DNA of 64,000 bases from Phascolarctobacterium sp. (lineage in GTDB: Bacteria > Bacillota > Negativicutes > Acidaminococcales > Acidaminococcaceae): positions 85,529-149,528 of the forward strand of contig JAGAPX010000026.1 of NCBI GenBank assembly GCA_017623055.1, given 5' to 3'. Made by a program: the position numbers and the translations under genes. The notes under the pieces are model-generated. The model was not told where the DNA came from. It saw nothing but the letters and a program-made list of their open reading frames with translations, and did not search any database. Below, piece by piece: positions 33,141 through 42,061 of the stretch. Position 1 is the stretch's first letter; each line of letters begins with the position of its first letter.

Positions 33141-33719
33141 TTGAAATCTTTGCTTTATATTGATGCTTGCATGCGTGATGAAGAATCTAGAACTAAACGC
33201 GTTGCAGAGCCGATTATGGCAGAACTGACGAAAAAGTATGATGTGATTAAGCTAGTCCTTAACGAATTGCCTTTAGATGTGGTGAAGAAGCCTTTGCTTG
33301 CTAAACGTATGGCTGGCGATATTCCCCAAGAGGTGATGGCGTGGGCAGAAGCTGTTCGCGATGCTGATAGAATTGTCATTGCTGCTCCTTTTTGGGATAT
33401 GGGGATTCCGGCAGCGTTAAAGACATTTTTTGAGCTGTGTTCCATTTTTGATGTGACCTTTAAATCTGACGATAAAACCTGTTATGGTAATTGTAAGGCT
33501 GAAAAAATGTTGTTTATTACTTCTAGAGGTATGAATGTTTCTACTGGTGATGAATTGGAACAGGCTACTCCTTATTTGAAGGCTTTGTCTTGGTTGTGGG
33601 GGATTGGTCCGTTACAAGTAGTTGCCATGCAAAATATGGATTATGTTTCTCCTGAAGAAATTGAAAATAAAATTGCAACCGCTATTGACGAAGGCTTAGA
33701 GATTGCAAAAGAGTTCTAA
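33141..33719 (+). CDS. FMN-dependent NADH-azoreductase-like flavodoxin-fold oxidoreductase
   Basis: 192 residues from the TTG at 33141, with AGGAG nine bases upstream; the ATG at 33132 follows that site directly. The flavodoxin fold is visible: LLYIDACMRDEESRTKRVAEP for FMN phosphate binding, and IVIAAPFWDMGIPAALKTFFE with the FMN ring loop. The NAD(P)H-dependent quinone or azo reductase group has this order. One gene, ended by a strong terminator. The substrate in the cell is unknown. Confidence 0.82.
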   Translation: MKSLLYIDACMRDEESRTKRVAEPIMAELTKKYDVIKLVLNELPLDVVKKPLLAKRMAGDIPQEVMAWAEAVRDADRIVIAAPFWDMGIPAALKTFFELCSIFDVTFKSDDKTCYGNCKAEKMLFITSRGMNVSTGDELEQATPYLKALSWLWGIGPLQVVAMQNMDYVSPEEIENKIATAIDEGLEIAKEF

Positions 33720-33725
33720 AAAATT

Positions 33726-33766
33726 AAGGCTCAACAACTTTCAAAGTTGCTGAGCCTTTTTACTTA
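33726..33766. terminator. Terminator between the azoreductase-like gene and the gamma carbonic anhydrase gene
   Basis: AAGGCTCAACAACTT/AAGTTGCTGAGCCTT (33726-33740, 33744-33758, one mismatch), TCA loop, then TTTACTT. It lies between convergent genes. Confidence 0.82.
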
Positions 33767-33770
33767 GATA

Positions 33771-34322
33771 TTATACGATTTTTTCGCCGTTATAGGTTTC
33801 GCCACCACCGTCGGGTAAGAGACCATAACGTCTGGTCCACAGGTCTTTGTATTTAACTGCTTGAGCGTGGATGTTATCCAGGTTGCTTTCGTCCAAGGTT
33901 TTGATAACTTTTGCGGGGATGCCTGCTACCAAAGAAAACGGAGGAACGATAGTGCCTTTAGTTACTACTGCGCCCGCAGCAACGATGGAGCCACGACCAA
34001 TAACTGCACCGTCCAAAACGGTAGCGTGCATGCCGATGAGGCAGTGGTCTTCTACGGTGCAAGCGTGAAGCAGTGCGCTGTGACCAACAGTTACGAAGTC
34101 GCCAACGATGCAAGCATATTTATCTGCTACGTGCAGAACGCTGTTGTCTTGAACGTTGGTGTAGCGACCAATTTCAATGCGGTTAACGTCACCACGAACA
34201 GTTACGTTAGGCCAAACGCTGCTGTATTCTTTCATCTCTACCATGCCAATTACGGTAGCAGTGGTAAATGCGTAAGCCTTTTCGTCAATTTTAGGTTGTT
34301 TGCCTTCAAATTTAAAAATCAT
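33771..34322 (-). CDS. Gamma carbonic anhydrase family protein (left-handed beta-helix)
   Basis: 183 residues from the ATG at 34322; GTGGTGA lies eight bases upstream. The whole protein is made of hexapeptide turns (for example NSVLHVADKYACIVGDFVTVGHSALLHACTVEDHCLIG). Metal-binding His appear in VLH, in VGHSALLH and in its neighbours. The family includes gamma carbonic anhydrases and acyltransferase-like relatives such as PaaY and YrdA. In this close subgroup (short, single domain) the activity is often not shown. It is monocistronic and convergent with the previous gene. Confidence 0.88.
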   Translation of the reverse strand: MIFKFEGKQPKIDEKAYAFTTATVIGMVEMKEYSSVWPNVTVRGDVNRIEIGRYTNVQDNSVLHVADKYACIVGDFVTVGHSALLHACTVEDHCLIGMHATVLDGAVIGRGSIVAAGAVVTKGTIVPPFSLVAGIPAKVIKTLDESNLDNIHAQAVKYKDLWTRRYGLLPDGGGETYNGEKIV

Positions 34323-34510
34323 AAAATCACCACTTTCTGTGTTGCTTGGGTACACATTTCTTAGCCTAATTATTACCTTTTCACAAAGCAAAGTCAACTG
34401 TTTCACAATCTTTTTATAAATGTGCTTCTGCTCTTGGTGCTTGCCATTATTTTGTCAAAAATGTATGATATTAGTAAGATGTATAACTAGGAGAAATTTA
34501 AAGTTTATAT

Positions 34511-35188
34511 ATGAAGCAAAAAGGATTTATCTATTTGTTTTTACGTTTGGCGATGTATGTTGCTGTGGTTGGAGCAATTTTTTATTTTGTGTACCAATCA
34601 CCCTATAACCCGCATCCTCAAAGCGCAGAAGATATTCGCCGTTGGGTAGCAGGCTTTGGAACTTTGGCGCCGTTGATGTACGTTGGCGTATATACCATTC
34701 GTCCGTTACTACTGTTTCCTACATTAATATTGAATCTTAGTGCAGGCGTGCTCTTTGGCCCCTGCTATGGCGTGCTGTTCTTACTGATGGGTGGCATGGG
34801 CTGTGCAAGCTTTTGTTATTTGTGGGGACGCTTCGGTGGTGGACGTTGGCTGTTGAAAAATTTTGGTGGACATTGGGGCGAGCGCTTACGTAGCTATCTT
34901 GTGAATGATAATAGCTTCACAAAATTATTGTGGCTCCGCACCGTCCCGATTTTTCCCTACGACCCGGTGAGCGTTATCGCTGGAAGCGTAGGCTTCGACG
35001 TGAAAAAATATCTTGGTGCAACTTTTTTAGGAATGCTTCCGGGAGCTATCGCTTATAATTTTTTGGCAGGCTCCTTTGGTACAAATAAAGTTTACGTTGC
35101 CATACTGGTTTTGCTGGTGGCATTTGGTTTGCCCCTGTACTGGTGGCGACGTAGCGGTGAATGTAAAAAGATTAGAGAAAGGCAGTGA
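34511..35188 (+). CDS. VTT-domain (TVP38/TMEM64, DedA-like) membrane protein
   Basis: 225 residues with about five membrane segments. The VTT core reads RPLLLFPTLILNLSAGVLFGPCYGVLFLLMGGMGCA, followed by RLRTVPIFPYDPVSVIAGSVGFDVKKYLGATFLGMLPG. The position of the re-entrant arginine and proline residues is as in TVP38/DedA proteins, some of which flip undecaprenyl phosphate or other lipids. The start has AGGAG upstream. It is followed within a few bases by the CYTH-CHAD gene, with a clear operon-like run down to nnr. Lipid flipping is an inference from the family. Confidence 0.87.
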   Translation: MKQKGFIYLFLRLAMYVAVVGAIFYFVYQSPYNPHPQSAEDIRRWVAGFGTLAPLMYVGVYTIRPLLLFPTLILNLSAGVLFGPCYGVLFLLMGGMGCASFCYLWGRFGGGRWLLKNFGGHWGERLRSYLVNDNSFTKLLWLRTVPIFPYDPVSVIAGSVGFDVKKYLGATFLGMLPGAIAYNFLAGSFGTNKVYVAILVLLVAFGLPLYWWRRSGECKKIRERQ

Positions 35189-35193
35189 GTTAT

Positions 35194-36585
35194 ATGAAGA
35201 ATGTGGAAATAGAATTGAAGCTTTTGCTTGGTAAACGTGAGCTGAAAAAATTGTTGGCTTCTGAGCTGCTGAAAGGCGTGTTGCGTGAAGGTAGCGAGAA
35301 AAAACGTAACCTTGTGAGCAGCTACTACGACACTGCTGATTTTGCTTTGAAGAAAAATGGTATTGCTTACCGCGTACGTGACAAGGGTGACGGAACTTTT
35401 GAAGCAACCGTTAAGACTGACCGCAAGAGCAATGGCGGTTTAAGCGAACGTGTGGAACTTAACATGCCTTTGGCAGAAAATACTGCTGTTCTCGAAGGCT
35501 TTGGTGAGCTTGGTTTAGGCTACGAGCTTACGGAGTTTGCCCCTGACGGAGTGGAAAAGCTTTTTACCGTTGACGTGGTGCGCACTACTTATTTGTTAGA
35601 CATTGATGGCGCTGTGGCAGAACTTGCTGTGGATAATGGCAAGATTATTGCTGGCAAACGCAAGGATGATATTGACGAGATTGAAATAGAATTAGTTGAA
35701 GGCGAAGTTGGCGCGTTGATGAACTTTGCTGCGAAGCTGGCAGAGCTGGTACCTGTCTTTACGGAAAAACGCAGTAAGTTTGCTCGTGGCTTGGCACTTT
35801 TGGGAGTGGAAGGCGATTGGCAAACTGGCAAGGTGAAAGTGGACAACGATGCTAACGCACGCCTGGAAGTTTTAAAAATAGTGCAAGTTCGTGGCGACAG
35901 TTTGCTCCTTTTGCAAAATGCTTTGAAGAAAACTGCAAAAGCAGGTGACGTGAAGCAGCTTGTTAAGGATTTACAAAGCCTGCGTAGCTATGTGGAATTT
36001 GGTAAGGTTTTTGCAGAAAGCGTTGCTACCGAGAAAGCTTTGTCTAAAATTGAAGAAGTGCTTGGCGTTGCGACAAAGCTGCAAGAAATTTGGAAGCTGC
36101 AAGCTTTGTGGGAAGAACTGGTTGCAAAGGCAGAGGTGCTTTCCAACAATGTGCTGGCTAAAAATTTAACTGTTTGCGAAGTTGAAGCAGAAGAAGCTTT
36201 GTGCAAGCTGATGGCTAAGGGCGAGCTTTCTGTAATCGTTTACAATGTTGTGGCGTGGCTCTACCAAAGCGAGTGGCAAAACGAAGAGTACTTGCAACTG
36301 GAAAGCACCGTTCGTTGTCGTTTGCAGGATTGGCAGGATGCTTTGGGCGAAGCAGAAAACTTGGAAGATAAGCTGGTGCTTCTGAACAATATCCAATGCT
36401 TGGCTAAAAGTTTGAACGGCAAGGCAATGTCAAAACTTGCAGATGCTAAGAAGAAAGAACGTCGCAAAGTAGCAGAAGCTGTGGAAAAGGAACGTGCTAT
36501 TAATTTTGTGCAGAACCTTTCTAAAAACAGCAATAGCAGAGTTTTAAATAGGGACACTGGTGTAGTAATAGGTTATTTATTATGA
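35194..36585 (+). CDS. CYTH-CHAD protein (triphosphate tunnel metalloenzyme with CHAD domain)
   Basis: 463 residues from the ATG at 35194. Residues 1-200 are a CYTH domain: the ExExK motif in NVEIELKLLL, basic residues lining the tunnel (KKRNLVSSYYDT, RVRDKGDGTFEATVK) and acidic strands (EIEIELVEGE). Residues 215-450 look like a CHAD domain, helical with conserved basic residues that bind polyphosphate. CYTH enzymes hydrolyse inorganic triphosphate or other triphosphates. A GTG at 35185 overlaps the previous stop and is not chosen. The gene shares ATGA with acpS. Confidence 0.88.
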   Translation: MKNVEIELKLLLGKRELKKLLASELLKGVLREGSEKKRNLVSSYYDTADFALKKNGIAYRVRDKGDGTFEATVKTDRKSNGGLSERVELNMPLAENTAVLEGFGELGLGYELTEFAPDGVEKLFTVDVVRTTYLLDIDGAVAELAVDNGKIIAGKRKDDIDEIEIELVEGEVGALMNFAAKLAELVPVFTEKRSKFARGLALLGVEGDWQTGKVKVDNDANARLEVLKIVQVRGDSLLLLQNALKKTAKAGDVKQLVKDLQSLRSYVEFGKVFAESVATEKALSKIEEVLGVATKLQEIWKLQALWEELVAKAEVLSNNVLAKNLTVCEVEAEEALCKLMAKGELSVIVYNVVAWLYQSEWQNEEYLQLESTVRCRLQDWQDALGEAENLEDKLVLLNNIQCLAKSLNGKAMSKLADAKKKERRKVAEAVEKERAINFVQNLSKNSNSRVLNRDTGVVIGYLL

Positions 36586-36953
36586 TTATCGGAATTGGTT
36601 GCGATATTATTGAAATAAATAGGGTAGAAAAGGCTGTGCAGAGCGACTCTTTTAAAAAGAGAGTGTTCACTACTGGTGAGATTGCTTACTGCGAGAGCAG
36701 GGGCAAGCAACAATTTGCCAGCTTTGGAGCTCGTTTTGCTGCCAAGGAAGCGTTGCTCAAGGCTTTGGGTACAGGCTTACGAGGTGGAACGCTTACAGAA
36801 ATCGAAGTGCTTAATGACGAGTTAGGATGTCCTAAGATGACTTTGAGCGGCTACCATAAGGAGCTGGCAGAAAGTAAAGGCGTGCAGAAAATTCACGTGA
36901 CTTTAAGTCACAGCAAGGATAGCGCCATGGCATACGTGGTTTTGGAGGATTAA
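36582..36953 (+). CDS. acpS: Holo-[acyl-carrier-protein] synthase AcpS
   Basis: 123 residues. The AcpS motif is clear: GIGCDIIEINRVEKAV at the start and ARFAAKEALLKALGTGL in the middle, which hold the Mg2+ and CoA-phosphate contacts, plus VTLSHSKDSAMAYVVLE at the end. It transfers the 4'-phosphopantetheine arm from CoA to acyl carrier protein. ATG at 36582 overlaps the CYTH-CHAD stop (ATGA). The next gene, nnr, starts one base after the stop. The acpS-nnr pair is widespread in Firmicutes. Confidence 0.97.
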   Translation: MIIGIGCDIIEINRVEKAVQSDSFKKRVFTTGEIAYCESRGKQQFASFGARFAAKEALLKALGTGLRGGTLTEIEVLNDELGCPKMTLSGYHKELAESKGVQKIHVTLSHSKDSAMAYVVLED

Positions 36954-36954
36954 G

Positions 36955-38553
36955 ATGAAGCTGGTAACTGCGAAAGAAATGCAAAACTTAGATAGGCTGG
37001 CAATGGAAAAGTATGCCATTCCGGGGATTGTGCTGATGGAGAACGCTTCTAAAGCTGTGGCTGATGTGGCTAAAAATTTGCTTGATGATTGCCAGGGAAA
37101 TAAAGTTCTTGTTATTTGTGGTAAGGGCAATAATGGCGGTGATGGTTTTGGTGCAGCACGTTGGCTGGCAAATTACGGTTACGCAGTTCAGGTAATTTTG
37201 TTAGCTGAAGATTGTACTAATATTCAAGGTGACGCTGCCCTCGAACTTGAGATGCTCTTGAACGCAGGTGTAGATGTAATGTGCGTAGCAGATGATGAAG
37301 CGATGCTTGTTGCAGAAATTGATTGCCTGCAAGCTGATTTATTGATAGATGCCATGCTGGGTACTGGTTTTACCGGGGAACTGCGTGGTAATTATAAAAA
37401 GATGTGCCAAATCATTAATAATAGTGGCAAAATGGTTCTTGCTGTGGATATACCTTCCGGCGTGAATGCTGATACTGGTTCCTGTGACGAGGACGCCATT
37501 CGTGCAGATGCAACTGTTACCATGCAGCTTGTTAAGGCTGGGATGACTCAGTATCCTGCTAAGGAATTGGTGGGCGAATTACACGTTGCTGATATTGGTA
37601 TGCCAAGTAATTTACTAGCAGAATGTGACAGCAAAAAATATCGTTTAACAGCAGAGATTATTAGTGATCTTTTGCCCATTCGTAAGCAAGATGCTCACAA
37701 GGGTGATGCTGGTCGTGTGATTGTAACTGCTGGTAGCAATGGCTTCATTGGTGCGGCGGCGCTTGCTTCCCGTGCGGTAGTGAAAGCGGGGGCTGGACTT
37801 GTTAGCCTGCTCACTCCTGAAAGCGTTGCAGATTTACTTGCCATCAAATTAGATGAAGTAATGGTACACGCTTTGGAGGAAGATTCTTACGGAGAACTTT
37901 CTAAAGAAGCTGTGGAAGATATTGTAAATAGGGTTAACGCTGCTGACGTACTTGCCATTGGCCCTGGACTAGGTACTGGCAAACGAACACAGGCAGCAGT
38001 GCGTGAAGTGTTACTGCAAATCGACAAGCCAGTTGTTATTGATGCAGATGCTTTGACTGCGTTGAAAGACCATACATATATAATGAAGGAAATGGGTGTG
38101 CCCAAGGTGCTCACCCCCCATCCCGGAGAGTTCAGTCGTTTGACAGGTTTATCTATTGAAGAAATTAATAGCAACCGCATGGAGCTTGCTTCTAAATACG
38201 CCAAAGAGTGGAATGCAATTGTAGTGCTTAAGGGTGCGGCAACTGTTGTTGGCTGCCCTGACAGAACCTGTTACGTGAACCCAACTGGTTGTCAGGCTAT
38301 GGCGACAGGTGGTTGTGGTGATGTGCTTACCGGTATCATTGCAGGTTTGGCGGCGCAAGATATTAGTCTGGAAGATGCAGCCTTGTGCGGTGTGTACCTG
38401 CACGGTTTGGCAGGGGAGTACGCTTCTAAAGGTAGTGTAGGGCTTGCCGCAGGAGAGATTGCCCAATTTTTACCCGAAGCCTTTGAGGACGTATTTGATA
38501 TGGTGGATACTCAAGAAGTGGTTTGCAACCCTGCTATAAAAATGTTAGAATAA
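36955..38553 (+). CDS. nnr: Bifunctional NAD(P)H-hydrate repair enzyme Nnr (epimerase and ADP-dependent dehydratase)
   Basis: 532 residues. The N-terminal half is the NAD(P)HX epimerase (YjeF_N): VICGKGNNGGDGFGAARWL and AVDIPSGVNADTGS. The C-terminal half is the dehydratase (carbohydrate kinase-like): HKGDAGRVIVTAGSNGFIGAA, VLAIGPGLGTGKR, LTPHPGEFSRLTG and GCQAMATGGCGDVLTGIIAGL. Together they repair hydrated NAD(P)H. It overlaps nothing but lies one base after acpS. Its end is followed by 30 bases and then the amidase gene. Confidence 0.97.
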   Translation: MKLVTAKEMQNLDRLAMEKYAIPGIVLMENASKAVADVAKNLLDDCQGNKVLVICGKGNNGGDGFGAARWLANYGYAVQVILLAEDCTNIQGDAALELEMLLNAGVDVMCVADDEAMLVAEIDCLQADLLIDAMLGTGFTGELRGNYKKMCQIINNSGKMVLAVDIPSGVNADTGSCDEDAIRADATVTMQLVKAGMTQYPAKELVGELHVADIGMPSNLLAECDSKKYRLTAEIISDLLPIRKQDAHKGDAGRVIVTAGSNGFIGAAALASRAVVKAGAGLVSLLTPESVADLLAIKLDEVMVHALEEDSYGELSKEAVEDIVNRVNAADVLAIGPGLGTGKRTQAAVREVLLQIDKPVVIDADALTALKDHTYIMKEMGVPKVLTPHPGEFSRLTGLSIEEINSNRMELASKYAKEWNAIVVLKGAATVVGCPDRTCYVNPTGCQAMATGGCGDVLTGIIAGLAAQDISLEDAALCGVYLHGLAGEYASKGSVGLAAGEIAQFLPEAFEDVFDMVDTQEVVCNPAIKMLE

Positions 38554-38592
38554 ATTGTTGCTTATAAATGTTATTTTTGTGAGGTGAAACTG

Positions 38593-39858
38593 TTGCGTAA
38601 ATTATTTCTGCTCGTATTGATGCTGTGCTGTTTAGCTATCAGTGCTGTGGCAAATGCTGCCCAAGTTACTGACGTTAAATGGGGCGTGGATAAAGACAAT
38701 ATGTTGCGTTTCGTAGTAGATTTAACAGACGCAGCTCCTTATAAAGTTGAAGTAAACGATAAGATGATGACCTTGGTTGTGGATGCAGAGCTTAAGGATA
38801 AAACTGCTAAGAGCAGTAAGACCCGTAGCAATATTGCTTCTGTGATGAAGGTTGAGCCTGACGGCAATAGAACTTTGATTAAAATTCCTTTGAGCAGAGA
38901 GCTGAAAGCTAACGAGTATAAAAGCTTTACTCTGCGTAAGGACCCGGAAACAAAGCGCCCTGCCCGTATCGTTTTAGATATTACTGCGGAAAAACGCGTT
39001 GCTCCTACTACTGTTGCCAAGGGCAGCTCCAGTTCGGAAAAGAAAGGTGCTGTCGTTAGTAACAAGCCTGCCACTAATTCTTTGAAGAAACCGCCTGGAG
39101 TAGGTTCAAGTGTTCCTTCCGTAAGCATTGCTGCTGGTGGCGGTAGTGTTGACAAGGTAAAAAGCGATAAGGAAAAAGAGAAGGAACGCAAAAAATTAGA
39201 AAAAGAAAAGAAGAAGAAAGAAAAGGAACTCAAAAAGAAAAAAGGTAAGAGCGTAGTTAAGCCTGAGGGAACCTTTGCAACAAGTGGTGGTATTGAAGGC
39301 AAAATTATTACCATTGACCCCGGTCATGGTGGTAGCGACCCCGGTGCCGTAGGTGCAAGAGGTACTTTAGAAAAAGATATTACCTTGGAAATTGCCAAAC
39401 GCTTGAAAAAAGATTTGGAAAAAATGGGTGCCATCGTCCGTATGACCCGTTCTACTGATACAGAGGTTGCAGGCCCCGGTGCCAGCGACGTAGAAGAACT
39501 GCAAGCACGCATTAACGTAGCAGAAAAGAATCGCTCTGACTTGTTCGTCAGCGTGCACATCAACTCTTCCGTAAATAAAAAGGTGGGTGGCTTTAGTACT
39601 TACTATTATCCCAAGACTAAATACGATGCTAAAGTTGCTAAGGCTATTCAAGATAATCTGACAGAAAACTATGGCAGGGATAACCTTGGCTTGCGTGAAG
39701 CTAACTTCTACGTTATCAAACGTTGCTCCATGCCTGCTACCTTGCTTGAGCTGTGCTTCATCAGTAATAAAAAGGAAGAAAAGCTGATGCGAGGCAACTG
39801 GTTCCAAACTAAAACTGCTAAGTTGATTGCAGAAGGTATCGAAAAATACTTTAAGTAA
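38593..39858 (+). CDS. N-acetylmuramoyl-L-alanine amidase (AmiC/CwlC type) with AMIN domain
   Basis: 421 residues from the TTG at 38593; GAGGTG lies about six bases before it, while the GTG at 38584 sits inside that site. It has a signal peptide (RKLFLLVLMLCCLAISAVANA), then an AMIN domain of about 100 residues that binds peptidoglycan or septal partners, a lysine-rich linker (residues 190-230), and an Amidase_3 domain with zinc ligands in TIDPGHGGSDPGA, SVHINSS and the catalytic Glu in LLELCFISN. It cuts the bond between MurNAc and L-Ala outside the membrane. It is followed closely by a GerMN lipoprotein gene. Confidence 0.93.
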   Translation: MRKLFLLVLMLCCLAISAVANAAQVTDVKWGVDKDNMLRFVVDLTDAAPYKVEVNDKMMTLVVDAELKDKTAKSSKTRSNIASVMKVEPDGNRTLIKIPLSRELKANEYKSFTLRKDPETKRPARIVLDITAEKRVAPTTVAKGSSSSEKKGAVVSNKPATNSLKKPPGVGSSVPSVSIAAGGGSVDKVKSDKEKEKERKKLEKEKKKKEKELKKKKGKSVVKPEGTFATSGGIEGKIITIDPGHGGSDPGAVGARGTLEKDITLEIAKRLKKDLEKMGAIVRMTRSTDTEVAGPGASDVEELQARINVAEKNRSDLFVSVHINSSVNKKVGGFSTYYYPKTKYDAKVAKAIQDNLTENYGRDNLGLREANFYVIKRCSMPATLLELCFISNKKEEKLMRGNWFQTKTAKLIAEGIEKYFK

Positions 39859-39871
39859 AGAGGATTTTATA

Positions 39872-40384
39872 ATGAAAAAGATTTTACTGCTGGTGCTTGC
39901 GGTAGTAAGCGTTCTGATTACTGGCTGCTCCTTGTTCCAAGATGAAAAACCCCAGCCGCCCAAGCAAATTAGCTTCATTATCTATCGTGCTAGTGCTGAC
40001 GGTAGCGAAAAACTTTTGCCGGAAAAATTTACCATGACCGATAATGGTAAAAGCCTGCCGGAAAATGCACTCTTGGCTTTGGTTGGCGCTAAACCCCAAA
40101 GCACTAAATTTGAGGACGTTATTCCCCACGGCACAAGGGTGTTGAGCTTTAGTATTACTCCTGAAGGCACTGCTCTTGCTAATTTCAGCAAAGAAATTGT
40201 CAAAAATGGACAAGGGTCGTATAATGAAGTTATGATGACCGGTGCAATTGTAAATACTTTGACAGAGTTTCCTGAGGTTAAACAGGTGCAGATTCTGGTT
40301 GAAGGCAAGAAAGTAATTACATTGGGTGGACACCTTGACGTGGAAGACCCTTTGAAGCGTAACGAATCATTACTGCAAAAATAA
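39872..40384 (+). CDS. GerMN-domain lipoprotein
   Basis: 170 residues from the ATG at 39872. A lipoprotein signal ends in VLITGCSLFQ, with the lipobox cysteine at about residue 19. The rest is a single GerMN domain (KPQSTKFEDVIPHGTRVLSFSITPEGTALANFSKEIVKNG, TEFPEVKQVQILVEGKKV). GerMN domains occur in GerM of sporulating bacteria and in other cell-envelope proteins that go with amidases. Here it stands right after an amidase gene and probably acts with it at the wall. A terminator follows. Confidence 0.9.
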   Translation: MKKILLLVLAVVSVLITGCSLFQDEKPQPPKQISFIIYRASADGSEKLLPEKFTMTDNGKSLPENALLALVGAKPQSTKFEDVIPHGTRVLSFSITPEGTALANFSKEIVKNGQGSYNEVMMTGAIVNTLTEFPEVKQVQILVEGKKVITLGGHLDVEDPLKRNESLLQK

Positions 40385-40389
40385 TTCTG

Positions 40390-40424
40390 AGCAGTACCGG
40401 CGCAAAGCTGGTACTGCTTTTTAA
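40390..40424 (+). terminator. Terminator after the GerMN gene
   Basis: AGCAGTACC (40390-40398) pairs with GGTACTGCT (40410-40418), followed by a T-run. Confidence 0.85.
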
Positions 40425-40462
40425 AGTTAAAGACTTTTACCTTGAGGGGTACGGAGGAGTTT

Positions 40463-40936
40463 ATGGAATTTTACTTACCAACCGCTGTTGAAACTGAAAA
40501 GCTTGGCAATATTTTAGGTAAGCTTGCTCAAAGCGGTGACGTATTTTGTTTTACAGGGGATTTAGGCGCAGGCAAAACCTTGATGAGCAGGGGCATTTCC
40601 CTTGCACTTGGTGTTGCTGAAGATGAAGTGACCAGTCCCACCTTCGCCATTATGAATGTGTACGAGGGCGAGGAGATGGAGGTGCGTCATTTTGACTTGT
40701 ACCGCTTAAACCGTGCGGAAGAATTAGAGGACATTGGTTTTGACGAATACGCAGGCGGCGAGGGTGTTACCCTCATCGAATGGGCAGAGCTTTTCCCTGA
40801 CCAGCTGCCTGAAGAATATATGCAGGTAACTTTGCTTTTGGACGGAACGGGGCGTAAGGCTGTGCTTACTCCTAAAGGCGAGCGTTACGAAGAACTTTTA
40901 CAGGAGGTGAAGCAGCTTGCTGACTTTAGCGATTGA
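40463..40936 (+). CDS. tsaE: tRNA threonylcarbamoyladenosine biosynthesis ATPase TsaE
   Basis: 157 residues from the ATG at 40463, GGAGG upstream. The Walker A box is CFTGDLGAGKTLMSRG (residues 31-46), and the family motifs VTSPTFAIMNVYEG and RHFDLYRL follow, with LIEWAEL near residue 110. TsaE is the ATPase that, with TsaB and TsaD, makes the t6A modification at position 37 of ANN-decoding tRNAs. The next gene, tsaB, starts 20 bases before the end of tsaE. All three genes are here in a run with rimI between. Confidence 0.97.
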   Translation: MEFYLPTAVETEKLGNILGKLAQSGDVFCFTGDLGAGKTLMSRGISLALGVAEDEVTSPTFAIMNVYEGEEMEVRHFDLYRLNRAEELEDIGFDEYAGGEGVTLIEWAELFPDQLPEEYMQVTLLLDGTGRKAVLTPKGERYEELLQEVKQLADFSD

Positions 40937-41615
40937 TACTGCAACTAAGGTGTGCAGCGTGGCACTTTGTCGTGACGGCGAATTGCTGGCAGAATATAAT
41001 ATTCACATGGGTATGACCCATTCCGAAGGCTTGCTTCCCCAACTGGAGCAATTGCTGAAACGTACTAATACTAAAAAACAAGACATAGATTTAATTGCCG
41101 TAAGCATGGGCCCCGGCTCCTTTACCGGTTTGCGTATTGGTCTTGCAACTGCGGAGGCTATGGCATACAGCTGGCAATGCTTGCTTCACGGGGTAGATAC
41201 CTTAAAGGCGCTTGCCCATAACATTCCCCTTGAAGGCTTTGTGCTTTCTCCTGTTCTTGACGCGCAAAAGGGTAACTACTACCAAGCCCTGTACCAATGG
41301 CAAGAGGGCAAGCTGGTAGAGCTGGCAGGTACCGAAGTTGTAAATAAGGAGCGTTTGTTAGAACGCATTGCTGAATTTGGCACTCCTGCCCTAATTTTAG
41401 GTGAGTGCAAGAAATTAGAGAAGCTGGAACTGCCTAACGGGGTGAAGCTTGCTCCTAAGACACTCTTGATGCCTAAGGCTTCTAGCGTGGCGTTCATTGC
41501 AGAGCAGGAATTTGACTCCGAAGCAGATAAAAAGATTTTTGGATTGGAGCCTTACTACATTAGAAGGTCAGAAGCGGAGGAACTGTGGGAACAACGTCAA
41601 CAGAAACAGCAGTAA
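40917..41615 (+). CDS. tsaB: tRNA threonylcarbamoyladenosine biosynthesis protein TsaB
   Basis: 232 residues from the TTG at 40917, which overlaps tsaE. The ASKHA-fold start LTLAIDTATKVCSVAL and the motif AVSMGPGSFTGLRIGLATAEAMAY are typical of TsaB. It lacks metal ligands and is the scaffold partner of TsaD. The end overlaps rimI by about 30 bases. The C-terminal tail PYYIRRSEAEELWEQRQ is usual. Confidence 0.96.
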   Translation: MLTLAIDTATKVCSVALCRDGELLAEYNIHMGMTHSEGLLPQLEQLLKRTNTKKQDIDLIAVSMGPGSFTGLRIGLATAEAMAYSWQCLLHGVDTLKALAHNIPLEGFVLSPVLDAQKGNYYQALYQWQEGKLVELAGTEVVNKERLLERIAEFGTPALILGECKKLEKLELPNGVKLAPKTLLMPKASSVAFIAEQEFDSEADKKIFGLEPYYIRRSEAEELWEQRQQKQQ

Positions 41616-42058
41616 TTACCTTCCGTGATATGACCGAAGCTGATGTGCAGGCTGTGGTACAAATCGAAGCAGAATCCTTCCACGATGCTTGGAATGAAAA
41701 TATGGTTATGGACGAGCTAAACAATGCTTTGACCCATTACCTAATTATGGAAGCCAATGGTAAGACCATTGGTTACGCAGGCTTTTGGCTGGTAGCAGGC
41801 GAAGCGCAGATTACCCGCGTGGCTGTCATTAAGGCAGAGCGTGGCAATGGCTATGGTAACGTTTTAAGTGAAGCCATCGTTAATAAGGCGTGGGAGCTTG
41901 ATGCGGAAGCAGTAACCTTGGAGGTGCGTGAGAGCAATATTGCGGCGCAACGTGCCTACGAAAACTGCGGCTTTGTTAGTGAGGGAATTCGTCCCAATTA
42001 TTACGAAGATAATCACGAAAATGCAGTGATTATGTGGTTATATAGAAAAGGAAAATAA
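41585..42058 (+). CDS. rimI: Ribosomal protein S18-alanine N-acetyltransferase RimI
   Basis: 157 residues from the GTG at 41585 with GGAGG upstream. GNAT elements are visible: RDMTEADVQAVVQIEAESFHDAWNENM, ITRVAVIKAERGNGYGNVLSEAIV (the acetyl-CoA loop) and LEVRESNIAAQRAYENCGFVSEGIRPNYYEDNHENAVIMW. This is the full pattern of RimI, which acetylates S18 or acts on other N-terminal alanines. It lies between tsaB and tsaD, as often in Firmicutes. Confidence 0.94.
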   Translation: MGTTSTETAVITFRDMTEADVQAVVQIEAESFHDAWNENMVMDELNNALTHYLIMEANGKTIGYAGFWLVAGEAQITRVAVIKAERGNGYGNVLSEAIVNKAWELDAEAVTLEVRESNIAAQRAYENCGFVSEGIRPNYYEDNHENAVIMWLYRKGK

Positions 42059-42061
42059 TCC